Shown here in pieces: positions 53,301 to 61,231 of a DNA stretch of 64,000 bases. Under the pieces are notes generated by a model. The model made no database searches, was not told the DNA's origin, and saw only the letters and a program-made list of their open reading frames with translations. The position numbers and the translations under genes were made by a program. The stretch's first letter is position 1; every line of letters starts with the position of its first letter. The stretch is from JAIQET01 sp035542575 (GTDB lineage Bacteria > Acidobacteriota > Terriglobia > Terriglobales > Acidobacteriaceae). The stretch is taken from assembly GCA_035542575.1 (NCBI GenBank), contig DATKLE010000057.1:1-64000 (forward strand), in the 5' to 3' direction.

Positions 53301-53347
53301 CATATCTGGCGGAGATACGCAACCCGAACCCGGAACTGGAAGGATAG
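50339..53347 (+). CDS. actB: Alternative complex III molybdopterin-like/Fe-S subunit ActB
   Basis: This 1002-residue fused subunit has the B1 part (about 60-720), homologous to molybdopterin oxidoreductases but normally lacking the cofactor. The B2 part (about 755-1000) is a ferredoxin-like domain with four Cys sets: CVGCNNCIIAC from C778, CMQCENAPCEVVCP, CVGTRYCSNNCP, and CTYCV with CQQSCP. It should bind three [4Fe-4S] and one [3Fe-4S] cluster. A Tat-type motif (SRRGFLKLMG) lies internally at residues 67-76, as known for ActB/CISM proteins, so the preceding helix-rich stretch is part of the protein. actC starts 19 bases later. Confidence 0.96.
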   Translation: MNYEKPKREDVCAGKKLDLDTVRERIAETRGPEFWRSLEELAGSAEFQEMMHREFPKGASEWLNGASRRGFLKLMGASLALAGMTACTKQPLEPIVPYVRQPEELVPGRPLFYATAFTLGGYASPVLVESNMYRPTKIEGNEQHPASLGGTDIFAQASLLELYDPDRSQTITHLGNVRTWSNLLEAIRGPLSIQKGLQGAGIRILTQTISSPTLADQLRNLLKIYPQAKWHVYEPVNRDNVYEGAKLAFGQPMETRYDFSKADVILSLDADFLSAGFPGSTRYIRDFAARRGPDGNINRLYVVESGMSATGAKADHRAPMSARGIADFADSLSRVVHGDEHVVSGPTGPEGFYPALWKDLFAHQGSVIVIPGDHLPPLIHAAAHALNQTLGNVGKTVLYTDPLSANPVNQTESLKDLVADMRAGKVDMLVILGGNPAFEAPADFDFADALKNTNIPIRVHLGLYQNETAELCQWHVNEAHYLEAWGDARAYDGTVSIVQPLIAPLYGGKSANELVAALSGQTSASGHDIVQAYWQGQHAGADFEQFWRKSLHDGWVEGTTFQPKQLALKANQFPGSSAPNQNAVEINLRPDPSIYDGRFANNGWLQEVPKPMSKMTWDNPVLISPTMADRLQLKSEDVVELELNGKKITAPVWVQAGHPDNAVTAYLGYGRRRAGRVGTGAGFDMYPLRYSATPWSASGVVIRKTGDTYKLATTQGYQTMDTPVGARPLVRTASLEEYKKEPKFAQEEQPPHELTLYFDYPYKNEAYAWGMAIDLNRCVGCNNCIIACQSENNIAVVGKEQVVLGRHMHWLRVDAYYQGDRANPRAYFQPVPCMQCENAPCEVVCPVGATVHSSEGLNDMVYNRCVGTRYCSNNCPYKVRRFNFLLFQDWTTPQFKMMRNPNVSVRSRGVMEKCTYCVQRINAHRIDAEREDRKIRDGEIQTACQQSCPADAIVFGNINDPDSRVSKLKAEARNYSLLADLNTRPRTTYLAEIRNPNPELEG

Positions 53348-53366
53348 GCAGAGCGCAAGCAACTTC

Positions 53367-54743
53367 ATGGACGAACGCAGCGAACAGCTGGTAGCGGGCG
53401 GCAAGCAGGCTCCGGTCATTGAGCCCGGTTACACCTTCGGCTCGGTCACGGACAAGATCAGCTCCATTGTGCTGACGCGCCCGACCTCGACGGGGTGGTT
53501 CGTGGGCTTCGGGGTGTTTTTCCTGCTCACCATGATGATGCTCTATGCCATCGGCTACCTGTTTGTCCGCGGCATCGGCATCTGGGGGGTGAACATCCCC
53601 ATCGGCTGGGGATTTGCCATCGTCAACTTCGTGTGGTGGATCGGCATCGGGCATGCCGGGACGCTGATCTCCGCCATCCTGCTCTTGTTACGCCAGTCGT
53701 GGCGCAACTCCATCAACCGTTTCGCCGAAGCGATGACGCTGTTTGCGGTGGCCAGCGCGGGCATTTTCCCACTGATTCACGTCGGCCGCCCGTGGCTCGC
53801 CTACTGGCTCTTCCCATATCCGAACACCATGGGGGTGTGGCCGCAATTCCGCAGCCCGCTGGTGTGGGACGTTTTCGCGGTCTCCACCTATTTCACTATT
53901 TCGCTGGTGTTCTGGTTCATCGGATTGATTCCCGACCTGGCGACGTTGCGCGATCGCTCGGAGAATCGTGTGGCGCGGTTCATCTACGGCATGCTGGCCA
54001 TGGGCTGGCGGGGTTCGGCGCGCCACTGGTTTCGCTACGAGACAGCGTATCTGCTGCTTGCGGGACTGGCCACGCCGCTGGTGCTCTCGGTGCACACTGT
54101 CGTTAGCTTCGACTTCGCTATCGGCATCGTCCCCGGATGGCACACCACCATCTTTCCCCCCTATTTTGTGGCGGGAGCGATTTATTCCGGCTTCGCCATG
54201 GTGCTCATGCTAGCCATCCCCATCCGCAAGATTTATGGGCTACAGGACTTCATCACCGAGCGCCATCTGGAGAATTCGGCGAAGGTCATGCTGGCGACGG
54301 GTTTGATCGTAGGCTACGGGTACATCATTGAAGCCTTCATGGGGTGGTACAGCGGAAATCGCTATGACGCCTTCACCCTGTGGAACCGTCTGCACGGCCC
54401 CTATGCGTTTTTCTACTTCATGCTGCTGGCGTGCAACCTGGTGATTCCGCAGCTGCTGTGGATTCGGAAGCTGCGCACCAGCCCGGCCTGGCTATTCGTG
54501 GTGTCGGGTGTGATTCTGACGGGCATGTGGCTGGAGCGCTTCATCATCGTGGTGGTCAGCCTGCACCGCGACTTCCTCAACTCGTCGTGGGGCATGTACT
54601 ACCCCACGCGCTGGGACTGGATGACCTACGTCGGGACCATCGGCATGTTCCTGGCGGCCATCTTCCTGTTCGTGCGCATCCTGCCCATGATCTCGATCTT
54701 CGAGATGCGCACGCTGCTGCCGGAAGCGGAGGTCAAAGAATGA
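53367..54743 (+). CDS. actC: Alternative complex III NrfD-like membrane subunit ActC
   Basis: This 458-residue integral membrane protein has about ten helices of the NrfD/PsrC family. Landmarks are VWWIGIGHAGTLISAILLLL with the conserved histidine of the quinol site, LIHVGRPWLAYWLFPYPN, and the late helix VILTGMWLERFIIVVVSLHRD. With ActB it forms the core of the quinol:electron-acceptor oxidoreductase. Its last bases overlap the actD ATG (ATGA), implying translational coupling. Confidence 0.95.
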   Translation: MDERSEQLVAGGKQAPVIEPGYTFGSVTDKISSIVLTRPTSTGWFVGFGVFFLLTMMMLYAIGYLFVRGIGIWGVNIPIGWGFAIVNFVWWIGIGHAGTLISAILLLLRQSWRNSINRFAEAMTLFAVASAGIFPLIHVGRPWLAYWLFPYPNTMGVWPQFRSPLVWDVFAVSTYFTISLVFWFIGLIPDLATLRDRSENRVARFIYGMLAMGWRGSARHWFRYETAYLLLAGLATPLVLSVHTVVSFDFAIGIVPGWHTTIFPPYFVAGAIYSGFAMVLMLAIPIRKIYGLQDFITERHLENSAKVMLATGLIVGYGYIIEAFMGWYSGNRYDAFTLWNRLHGPYAFFYFMLLACNLVIPQLLWIRKLRTSPAWLFVVSGVILTGMWLERFIIVVVSLHRDFLNSSWGMYYPTRWDWMTYVGTIGMFLAAIFLFVRILPMISIFEMRTLLPEAEVKE

Positions 54744-55276
54744 AGCGCCCTCCCATCTACGGCATGATGGCGGAATTCGATTCTGCCACAGCCCTGGTCG
54801 CAGCCGCTCATCAGACGCACGAAGCGGGCTACCAGAAGATCGACGCCTACAGCCCGTTCCCGGTGGAGGGCCTGGCGGAAGCCATCGGGTTCCACAAGAA
54901 TGCGGTGCCGTTGGTAGTGCTGGTTGGCGGACTGATCGGGGGACTGTCCGGATACCTCATGCAGTACTGGATCTCGGCCATCAGCTATCCCATCAACGTG
55001 GGCGGCAAGCCCTATCACTCCTGGCCGGCATTCATTGTGGTGACGTTCGAGATGACGATCCTGTTCGCGGGATTGGCGGCGGTCTTCGGCATGCTGGCGC
55101 TGAACGGCTTGCCCATGCCTTATCACCCGGTGTTCAATGTGCCGCGCTTCGCCTTTGCCACTAAGGACCGGTTCTTCCTGATTGTGTTCTCTTCCGATGC
55201 CAAATATGACAGTGTGCGGACCCGGCAATTTCTCGAGGGTCTGACTCCGAAGTCTATTTCGGAGGTGCCCAGCTAG
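54740..55276 (+). CDS. actD: Alternative complex III subunit ActD (DUF3341)
   Basis: This 178-residue protein starts MKRPPIYGMMAEFDSATALV, typical of DUF3341/ActD. Two membrane helices lie at about 55-77 and 95-120, separated by the conserved INVGGKPYHSWPAFI loop. ActD is a peripheral membrane subunit of ACIII without a cofactor. The ATG overlaps the actC stop by four bases. The actE gene begins four bases after its stop. Confidence 0.94.
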   Translation: MKRPPIYGMMAEFDSATALVAAAHQTHEAGYQKIDAYSPFPVEGLAEAIGFHKNAVPLVVLVGGLIGGLSGYLMQYWISAISYPINVGGKPYHSWPAFIVVTFEMTILFAGLAAVFGMLALNGLPMPYHPVFNVPRFAFATKDRFFLIVFSSDAKYDSVRTRQFLEGLTPKSISEVPS

Positions 55277-55280
55277 AGCC

Positions 55281-55937
55281 ATGGGGAGCCTGAGGAAAAT
55301 ATCGCGGGTGGGCGCGCTGACGCTATTGCTCGCCGGCTGCCGCCAGGATATGCACGACCAGCCGCGCTTCAAGCCGCTGGCAGAGAGCGATTTCTACAGC
55401 GATCTGCGTTCGGCCCGGCCGCCGGTGGAGGGAACGGTGGCCCGCGGGCAGTTGCACGCCGACACCTATTTCTACACCGGGAAAGTCGGCAACAATCCCG
55501 GCGACTTCATGCCGTTTCCGGTGACCGAGGAAGTACTGGCGCGGGGGCGCGAGCGCTTCAACATCTACTGCGCTCCTTGTCACTCGAGGTTGGGCGATGG
55601 CAACGGGATGGTGCCGTCGCGCGGATTTCCCCGCAAGCCGCCTTCGTATCACATCGAGCGGCTGCGCAAGGCCCCGCTGGGCTATTTCTACGACGTGATC
55701 AGTAACGGCTTCGGCATCATGCCTGACTATGCCTCGCAGATTCCGCCGCGCGACCGCTGGTGCATCATCGCGTACATCCGCGCCCTGCAGCTGAGCCAGG
55801 ACGCGACCATGGCGGAGGTGCCGGCGGAGCAGAAGGTTCCGTCTGCGCCGCCCCAGTTCGAGCAACCCGGATCAGGAGCGACTTTGCCGGTCGTGCAACC
55901 TGTACCCGCGAAGGCAGCGCCCGAGGAGCCCAAATGA
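55281..55937 (+). CDS. actE: Alternative complex III monoheme cytochrome c lipoprotein ActE
   Basis: This 218-residue protein has a lipobox (ALTLLLAGC, Cys at residue 20), so it should be an outer-leaflet lipoprotein. The heme site is CAPCH (near residue 96), and the Met ligand is probably in GIMPDYA. The C-terminal 45 residues are a Pro/Glu/Ala-rich tail. ActE is the mobile-domain cytochrome that passes electrons to the oxidase. Its last codons overlap actF by four bases (ATGA). Confidence 0.94.
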   Translation: MGSLRKISRVGALTLLLAGCRQDMHDQPRFKPLAESDFYSDLRSARPPVEGTVARGQLHADTYFYTGKVGNNPGDFMPFPVTEEVLARGRERFNIYCAPCHSRLGDGNGMVPSRGFPRKPPSYHIERLRKAPLGYFYDVISNGFGIMPDYASQIPPRDRWCIIAYIRALQLSQDATMAEVPAEQKVPSAPPQFEQPGSGATLPVVQPVPAKAAPEEPK

Positions 55938-57142
55938 GCATGGCGCACATGCGGAACCCGGATTTGATGGCGCCGCCGGTGGTCAGGACCATCGGGCAAC
56001 GCTCGCTGATTGTGGGCGCAATCTTCAGCATCATCGCCATCGCCGGGGCGTTTGCACAGCCGACCGTGTTCTTCCGCGGCTACCTGCTCAGCTTCATGGC
56101 CTGGCTGGGAGTAGCGCTCGGGTCCATGGCCGTTCTCATGCTGCGCCACATGACCGGAGGCGGCTGGGGCATGGTCATCCGCCGCACCATGGGCGCTGCC
56201 ATGCGCACCCTGCCGCTTATGGCCCTGTTGTTTGTTCCCATCCTGTTCGCGCTTCCCAGACTCTATCCTTGGGCGCGCCCCCTGGACTCGATTACGGACG
56301 CACATCTGCGTGAGCACCTGAAGGAGATCACCAAGTCTTATCTCTCGGTGAATGGGTTCATCGTGCGCGCCGTCATCTACTTTGCCATCTGGAATACCCT
56401 GTCGTTCCTTTTGACGAAATGGTCGCGAGAGCAGGACCAGCCTCCTGCCCGTGACCACAGCAAACGCTTCCGCGCGCTCAGCGGACCCGGTCTGATCCTG
56501 TATGGTTTCACCATCTCTTTTGCCGCGATTGACTGGGTCATGTCTCTCGATCCCAGCTGGATGTCAACCATCTACGGACTGCTGGTGCTGGCCGGAGAAG
56601 TTTTGTCGGCGATCTGCTTCGCGGTTGTGATTGAGCGGATTCTGGTCCGCTACCGGCCGATGTCGGAGATGTTGAAACCCGATCATGTGCACGACCACGG
56701 CAAGCTGATGCTCACTTTCATCATGGTGTGGGCTTACTTTGGTTTTTCGCAGTGGCTCATCATCTGGGCAGGGAATCTGCCCGAAGAGATCACTTGGTAC
56801 ATGCGGCGGCTGAACGGCGGCTGGGGGGCCATCGGACTGTTCCTGGTTGTTTTCCATTTTGCGGTCCCCTTTGTCTTGTTGTTATCGCGGCCATTTAAGC
56901 GCGACGTGACCCGGCTGGTCTGGCTGGCGATCTGGCTGATGCTGATGCGCTACCTGGACCTTTTCTGGAACATCGAACCGAACTTCTCTGCAACTTTGAC
57001 GGTGACCTGGGCAGACGTGGTCGTCCCCGTCGCCATGGGCGGTCTGTGGCTGGCATATTTTTTCAGGAACCTTGGCTCCATGCCGTTGTTGCCCGCCTAT
57101 GACCCGGATGCGAAAGAAATCCTGGAACCGGTCCATGAGTGA
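55934..57142 (+). CDS. actF: Alternative complex III membrane subunit ActF
   Basis: This 402-residue protein of about ten membrane helices is similar to ActC but lacks the quinol-site histidine context. Landmarks are GFTISFAAIDWVMSLDPSWMS and YFGFSQWLIIWAGNLPEEITWY. The start is the ATG in the actE overlap. ActF may form a proton path. The downstream small gene overlaps its end by eight bases, so it belongs to the same translational unit. Confidence 0.94.
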   Translation: MSMAHMRNPDLMAPPVVRTIGQRSLIVGAIFSIIAIAGAFAQPTVFFRGYLLSFMAWLGVALGSMAVLMLRHMTGGGWGMVIRRTMGAAMRTLPLMALLFVPILFALPRLYPWARPLDSITDAHLREHLKEITKSYLSVNGFIVRAVIYFAIWNTLSFLLTKWSREQDQPPARDHSKRFRALSGPGLILYGFTISFAAIDWVMSLDPSWMSTIYGLLVLAGEVLSAICFAVVIERILVRYRPMSEMLKPDHVHDHGKLMLTFIMVWAYFGFSQWLIIWAGNLPEEITWYMRRLNGGWGAIGLFLVVFHFAVPFVLLLSRPFKRDVTRLVWLAIWLMLMRYLDLFWNIEPNFSATLTVTWADVVVPVAMGGLWLAYFFRNLGSMPLLPAYDPDAKEILEPVHE

Positions 57143-57650
57143 AGAGACGAACAAACACGCGGCCAGCGGCAACCACGGCGACTTCGAACGCTCGGATTTG
57201 AGTGCCCGCGCGGTGTACAGCTTTCTGGTGGGGCTGGCCATCGTCACGGTGGTGATCTATTTCATCCTGCGGGGAATGTACAGCTACCTGGATGCCTATG
57301 AACGGTCTCACCAGCCAGCGCAGAATCCCCTGGTGCAGAGGATCGAGGCGGACACCCGCAAAGTGAGTCGGGAAGAGACCGAGAGGTTCCCCCAGCCGCG
57401 TTTGGAGACCAACGAGCGCCACCAGTTGAACGATGTCCTCCTGAATGAAGAAGAGACTTTGAACAGCTACGGGTGGGTGGACCAGAAGACAGGAGTGGTG
57501 CATATCCCCATCCAGCGCGCCATGGAACTGGTGGCCCAACGCGGCCTGCCGGTGCGCCCGCAAGAGGGGGTCTCGCCGGCCGCCGCGGGAAGCAAAGCGC
57601 AGCGGAACCAGAAACCCGAACGCGGCAAAATGCCGGCAGGACAGCACTAG
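57135..57650 (+). CDS. Small membrane protein between actF and sco, unknown function
   Basis: This is a 171-residue protein with a cytoplasmic start, one membrane helix at about 28-48 (AVYSFLVGLAIVTVVIYFIL) and an extracytoplasmic region. That region contains PRLETNERHQLNDVL and the motif YGWVDQKTGVVHIPIQRAME (about 113-132), followed by a basic, Gln/Ala-rich tail. It has no heme or metal motif. The eight-base overlap with actF and the sco gene next door make it a likely subunit or assembly factor of the ACIII-oxidase supercomplex. I do not recognise a named family. Confidence 0.85.
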   Translation: MSEETNKHAASGNHGDFERSDLSARAVYSFLVGLAIVTVVIYFILRGMYSYLDAYERSHQPAQNPLVQRIEADTRKVSREETERFPQPRLETNERHQLNDVLLNEEETLNSYGWVDQKTGVVHIPIQRAMELVAQRGLPVRPQEGVSPAAAGSKAQRNQKPERGKMPAGQH

Positions 57651-57726
57651 GCGCGAAATCAGTGACGCCCAATAACGGGAGGCCACAGGGCAGTAATCGC
57701 CAAGAGACCTCCAAGGGGACAAAGCA

Positions 57727-58593
57727 GTGAGTGGTTCAACGAAGTGGAAAAAGTCGAGTTCGATCTTGCCAGCCGTCGTCCTCTGCCTTGCGGTCTCGGC
57801 TTGGGGACAAGCCATGTCCCAGGGGATACTTTCCCCTCCTGCCAATATGCGCCCGCCGGGGCTGAAGGATGTGGGCATCGAGCAGAACCTGAATGAGCAG
57901 ATTCCGCCCGACCTGGTTTTCCGCGACGAGACGGGGAAGGCAGTCCGGTTGGGTGATTACTTCGGCCGCAAGCCGATGATCCTCAACCTGGTCTATTACC
58001 GGTGCCCCATGCTGTGCGGCGAGGTCCTCAGCGGTCTGGCCAGCGCGCTGCGCGTGCTCAAGTTCGATGTAGGCAATCAGTTTGACGTTCTCACCGTCAG
58101 CTTCGACCCGCACGAGACCCCGGAGATAGCGGCTGCCAAGAAGGCGGAGTACCTGAAGCGCTACGGACGCGCGGGAGCGGCCGGGGGCTGGCACTTCCTG
58201 ACGGGGCCGCCGGAGTCCATTGCCGCGCTTACCAAGGCTGCCGGATTCCAGTACCACTACGATTCCAGCAGCGGCCAGTTTGCCCACGCCACCGCGATCA
58301 TGATCCTCACCCCGGCGGGCAAGATCTCGCAGTACTACTACGGGGTCGAGTATGCGCCGAAGGATTTGCGCCTGGGTTTGATCCAGGCCTCCGGCGAAAA
58401 AATCGGCAATCTTGTGGACGAGGTCCTGCTGTACTGCTATCACTACGATCCGGCGACTGGGAAGTACGGTGCCGTGATCACCCGCATCCTGCGTTTGGCG
58501 GGCCTCGCCACTATGCTGGGGATCGGGCTTCTGATTGCGATCATGTCACGTCAACGATCGGTGCGGAATCGTCCGGCAGAACGAGTTACCTAG
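57727..58593 (+). CDS. sco: SCO1/SenC-type copper chaperone
   Basis: This 288-residue protein has a signal/anchor sequence (about 14-30), a thioredoxin-like SCO domain (about 60-235) and a C-terminal membrane helix (about 257-276). The copper ligands are the Cys pair in YYRCPMLCG (near residue 98) and a His in GQFAHATAIMI. SCO proteins load the CuA site of subunit II. The C-terminal helix is less common and seen in SCO genes next to caa3 oxidases. GTG is the start, with AAGGGGAC upstream. coxB starts two bases after its stop. Confidence 0.94.
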   Translation: MSGSTKWKKSSSILPAVVLCLAVSAWGQAMSQGILSPPANMRPPGLKDVGIEQNLNEQIPPDLVFRDETGKAVRLGDYFGRKPMILNLVYYRCPMLCGEVLSGLASALRVLKFDVGNQFDVLTVSFDPHETPEIAAAKKAEYLKRYGRAGAAGGWHFLTGPPESIAALTKAAGFQYHYDSSSGQFAHATAIMILTPAGKISQYYYGVEYAPKDLRLGLIQASGEKIGNLVDEVLLYCYHYDPATGKYGAVITRILRLAGLATMLGIGLLIAIMSRQRSVRNRPAERVT

Positions 58594-58595
58594 CT

Positions 58596-59591
58596 ATGTT
58601 TCAGAACTTTCCACTGTGGCCCATAAGCGCCTCGACGATGTCGGGCAGAGTCGACGCGCTGTTCATTTTTCTGCTGGTCGTGTGCGGGTTCATGACCATT
58701 GCCATCTTTGTCCTGATCCTGTTCTTTGCCGCCCGTTACCGCCGCCGGCCCGGGTTCGAGGCCGAGCAGATTGAAGGCTCCAACGCTTTGGAACTGACCT
58801 GGTCCATCGTCCCGCTCGCGATCTTCATGGTGATCTTCACATGGGGCGCAGTGATTTACTTTCAGGGACGCACTCCCCCGCAAGGCGCAGACGAGATCTA
58901 TGTAGTGGCCAAGCAGTGGATGTGGAAGCTGCAGCATGAAGGCGGGCAGCGCGAAATCAACGAACTGCACGTGCCGGTTGGGCGCGACATCAAGATGATC
59001 ATGACCTCTCAGGACGTGATCCACAGCTTCTACGTCCCCGCCTTCCGCATCAAGCAGGACGTGCTTCCCGGCCGCTACACCACGGCTTGGTTTCACGCCA
59101 CCAGAGCGGGCACCTATCACCTGTTTTGCGCCGAGTATTGCGGCACACAGCACTCCGGAATGATCGGGCAGGTCGTGGTCATGGAACCGGCGCAGTACGA
59201 AGCCTGGCTGGCGGGCGGGACCTCCGGAGCGCCGCTGGCGGTCACCGGACAAAAGCTCTTCGCGGAGCTGGGCTGCTCCACCTGCCACCGCTCCGATGCC
59301 CAGGGCCGCGGGCCCGATCTCGATGGGGTTTTTGGCAAACCGGTGTTGCTCGAGGACGGCCGCACCGTGACCGTGGACGAGGACTATGTCCGGGAATCGA
59401 TTCTGAGCCCGGCGGCCAAGGTGGTGAAGGGATTCAAACCGATCATGCCGACCTTCCAGGGCATAGTCAGCGAAGAGCAAGTCAACGCGCTGGTCGCCTA
59501 CGTCAAGTCGCTGGCCCAGCCACCACCCGGACAGGCGACCAGGAGCGCGAACCTGGCCGCCCCGCAAACCCATACGGAACAGGTGCACTAA
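58596..59591 (+). CDS. coxB: Cytochrome c oxidase subunit II with fused heme c domain
   Basis: This 331-residue subunit has two membrane helices (about 22-45 and 68-88). The CuA cupredoxin domain has the full ligand set H143, C178, E180, C182, H186 and M189. A fused C-terminal cytochrome c domain has CSTCH (C227, C230, H231) with the Met ligand probably in KPIMPTFQG. The fusion makes this a caa3-type oxidase that takes electrons from ActE or another cytochrome. coxA begins three bases after its stop. Confidence 0.97.
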   Translation: MFQNFPLWPISASTMSGRVDALFIFLLVVCGFMTIAIFVLILFFAARYRRRPGFEAEQIEGSNALELTWSIVPLAIFMVIFTWGAVIYFQGRTPPQGADEIYVVAKQWMWKLQHEGGQREINELHVPVGRDIKMIMTSQDVIHSFYVPAFRIKQDVLPGRYTTAWFHATRAGTYHLFCAEYCGTQHSGMIGQVVVMEPAQYEAWLAGGTSGAPLAVTGQKLFAELGCSTCHRSDAQGRGPDLDGVFGKPVLLEDGRTVTVDEDYVRESILSPAAKVVKGFKPIMPTFQGIVSEEQVNALVAYVKSLAQPPPGQATRSANLAAPQTHTEQVH

Positions 59592-59593
59592 CC

Positions 59594-61231
59594 ATGGCTA
59601 CCGCAGCATTCCCGGCCAGCGAACGCGAGCACTATCTGAATAAAGATTACGGTATCCGCTCGTGGCTGCTCACCACTGACCACAAGCGCATCGCGCTGCT
59701 GTATCTCCTTTCGATCACCTTCTTCTTCTTTATCGGGGGCTTCTTCGCTCTGCTGATAAGGCTTGAATTATTGACCCCGGCGGGCGACCTGGTGCAGGCC
59801 GACACCTACAACAAGCTCTTCACCATGCACGGGCAGGTAATGATTTTCTTCTTTCTGATCCCTTCCATTCCCGCCGTGCTGGGAAACTTCCTGGTGCCAC
59901 TGATGATCGGCGCCAAAGACCTGGCCTTCCCGCGGATCAACCTGCTGAGCTGGTACCTCTACATTATCGCCGGGGTCATGATGCTGCACGCCATGCTGAC
60001 GGGGGGCGTGGACACCGGTTGGACGTTTTACACGCCTTTCAGCACCGCTTTCAGCAACACCCGGGTGATCGAGGCTGGACTTTCCATCTTTGTGGCCGGA
60101 TTTTCTTCCATCCTCACGGGACTCAACTTTGTGGTGACCATCCATCGCATGCGCGCGCCGGGAATGACCTGGTCACGCTTGCCGCTGTTCATCTGGGCAC
60201 TCTATGCCACCAGCATCATTCAGTTGCTGGGCACGCCGGTGCTGGCCATCACCCTGGTGCTGGTGGTGCTGGAGCGCGCCTTCCACTTCGGGATCTTCGA
60301 CCCGACGCAGGGGGGCGATCCGTTGCTGTTCCAGCACCTGTTCTGGTTCTACTCCCATCCCGCGGTTTACATCATGATCCTGCCCTCCATGGGGGTGGTG
60401 ACCGAGATCATTGCCTGCTTCTCGCGCAAACGCATCTTTGGCTATAAGTTCGTCGCCCTGGCCAGCATCGGGATCGCAGTGCTGGGATTCCTGGTCTGGG
60501 CGCACCACATGTTCGTGGCGGGAATCTCACTCTACTCGGCGTTGATCTTCTCCATCCTGAGCTACCTGGTCGCGGTGCCCTCGGCGATCAAAGTCTTCAA
60601 CTGGACTGCGACCATGTACAAGGGCTCCATCTCGTTCTCCACTCCCATGCTGTACGCGTTCGGCTTCATCGGCCTGTTCACGATGGGGGGAATGACGGGG
60701 CTGTTCCTGGCGTGCCTGGGAGTGGATGTGCACGTGACCGACACCTATTTTGTGGTGGCCCACTTCCACTACATCATGGTGGGCAGCGCGGTCATGGGTT
60801 ACCTGGGGGGCATGCATTTCTGGTGGCCCAAGATTTCCGGCCGCATGTACCCGGAGGGCTGGGGCAGGCTGGCCGCTCTGACCGTCTTTATCGGCTTCAA
60901 TCTGACGTTCTTCCCGCAATTCATTCTGGGTTACATGGGCATGCCGCGGCGTTACTGGCAGTATCCGCCGGAGTTCCAGATTCTGAATGTGCTGTCCACC
61001 GCGGGCTCGACCATACTGGCCGTCGGCTACGTCCTGCCCATGGTCTACTTCCTGTGGTCCATGCGCTATGGCAAGCATGCCACCGACAACCCCTGGGGAG
61101 CTGCGGGTCTGGAGTGGAAAACGGCTTCGCCGCCTCCCACCTTCAACTTTGACGAGCCCCCGCAGGTCAGCTGGGAAGCCTACGACTACGAGCACATCCC
61201 CGCTCCCGAGGAGGTCCCCGTTGCACGATAG
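59594..61231 (+). CDS. coxA: Cytochrome c oxidase subunit I, A2-type
   Basis: This 545-residue heme-copper oxidase core has about 12 helices. The CuB/heme motifs are MHGQVMIFFFL, FWFYSHPAVYIMILP (Y253, S254, H255 and cross-linked Y259), WAHHMF and VAHFHYIMVG. The YS pair replaces the Gly-His-Pro-Glu of A1 oxidases, so this is an A2-type proton pump (D-channel without the key Glu). The K-channel lysine is present at K333 (PSAIKVFNW). The reading frame ends inside the overlap with coxC. Confidence 0.97.
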   Translation: MATAAFPASEREHYLNKDYGIRSWLLTTDHKRIALLYLLSITFFFFIGGFFALLIRLELLTPAGDLVQADTYNKLFTMHGQVMIFFFLIPSIPAVLGNFLVPLMIGAKDLAFPRINLLSWYLYIIAGVMMLHAMLTGGVDTGWTFYTPFSTAFSNTRVIEAGLSIFVAGFSSILTGLNFVVTIHRMRAPGMTWSRLPLFIWALYATSIIQLLGTPVLAITLVLVVLERAFHFGIFDPTQGGDPLLFQHLFWFYSHPAVYIMILPSMGVVTEIIACFSRKRIFGYKFVALASIGIAVLGFLVWAHHMFVAGISLYSALIFSILSYLVAVPSAIKVFNWTATMYKGSISFSTPMLYAFGFIGLFTMGGMTGLFLACLGVDVHVTDTYFVVAHFHYIMVGSAVMGYLGGMHFWWPKISGRMYPEGWGRLAALTVFIGFNLTFFPQFILGYMGMPRRYWQYPPEFQILNVLSTAGSTILAVGYVLPMVYFLWSMRYGKHATDNPWGAAGLEWKTASPPPTFNFDEPPQVSWEAYDYEHIPAPEEVPVAR

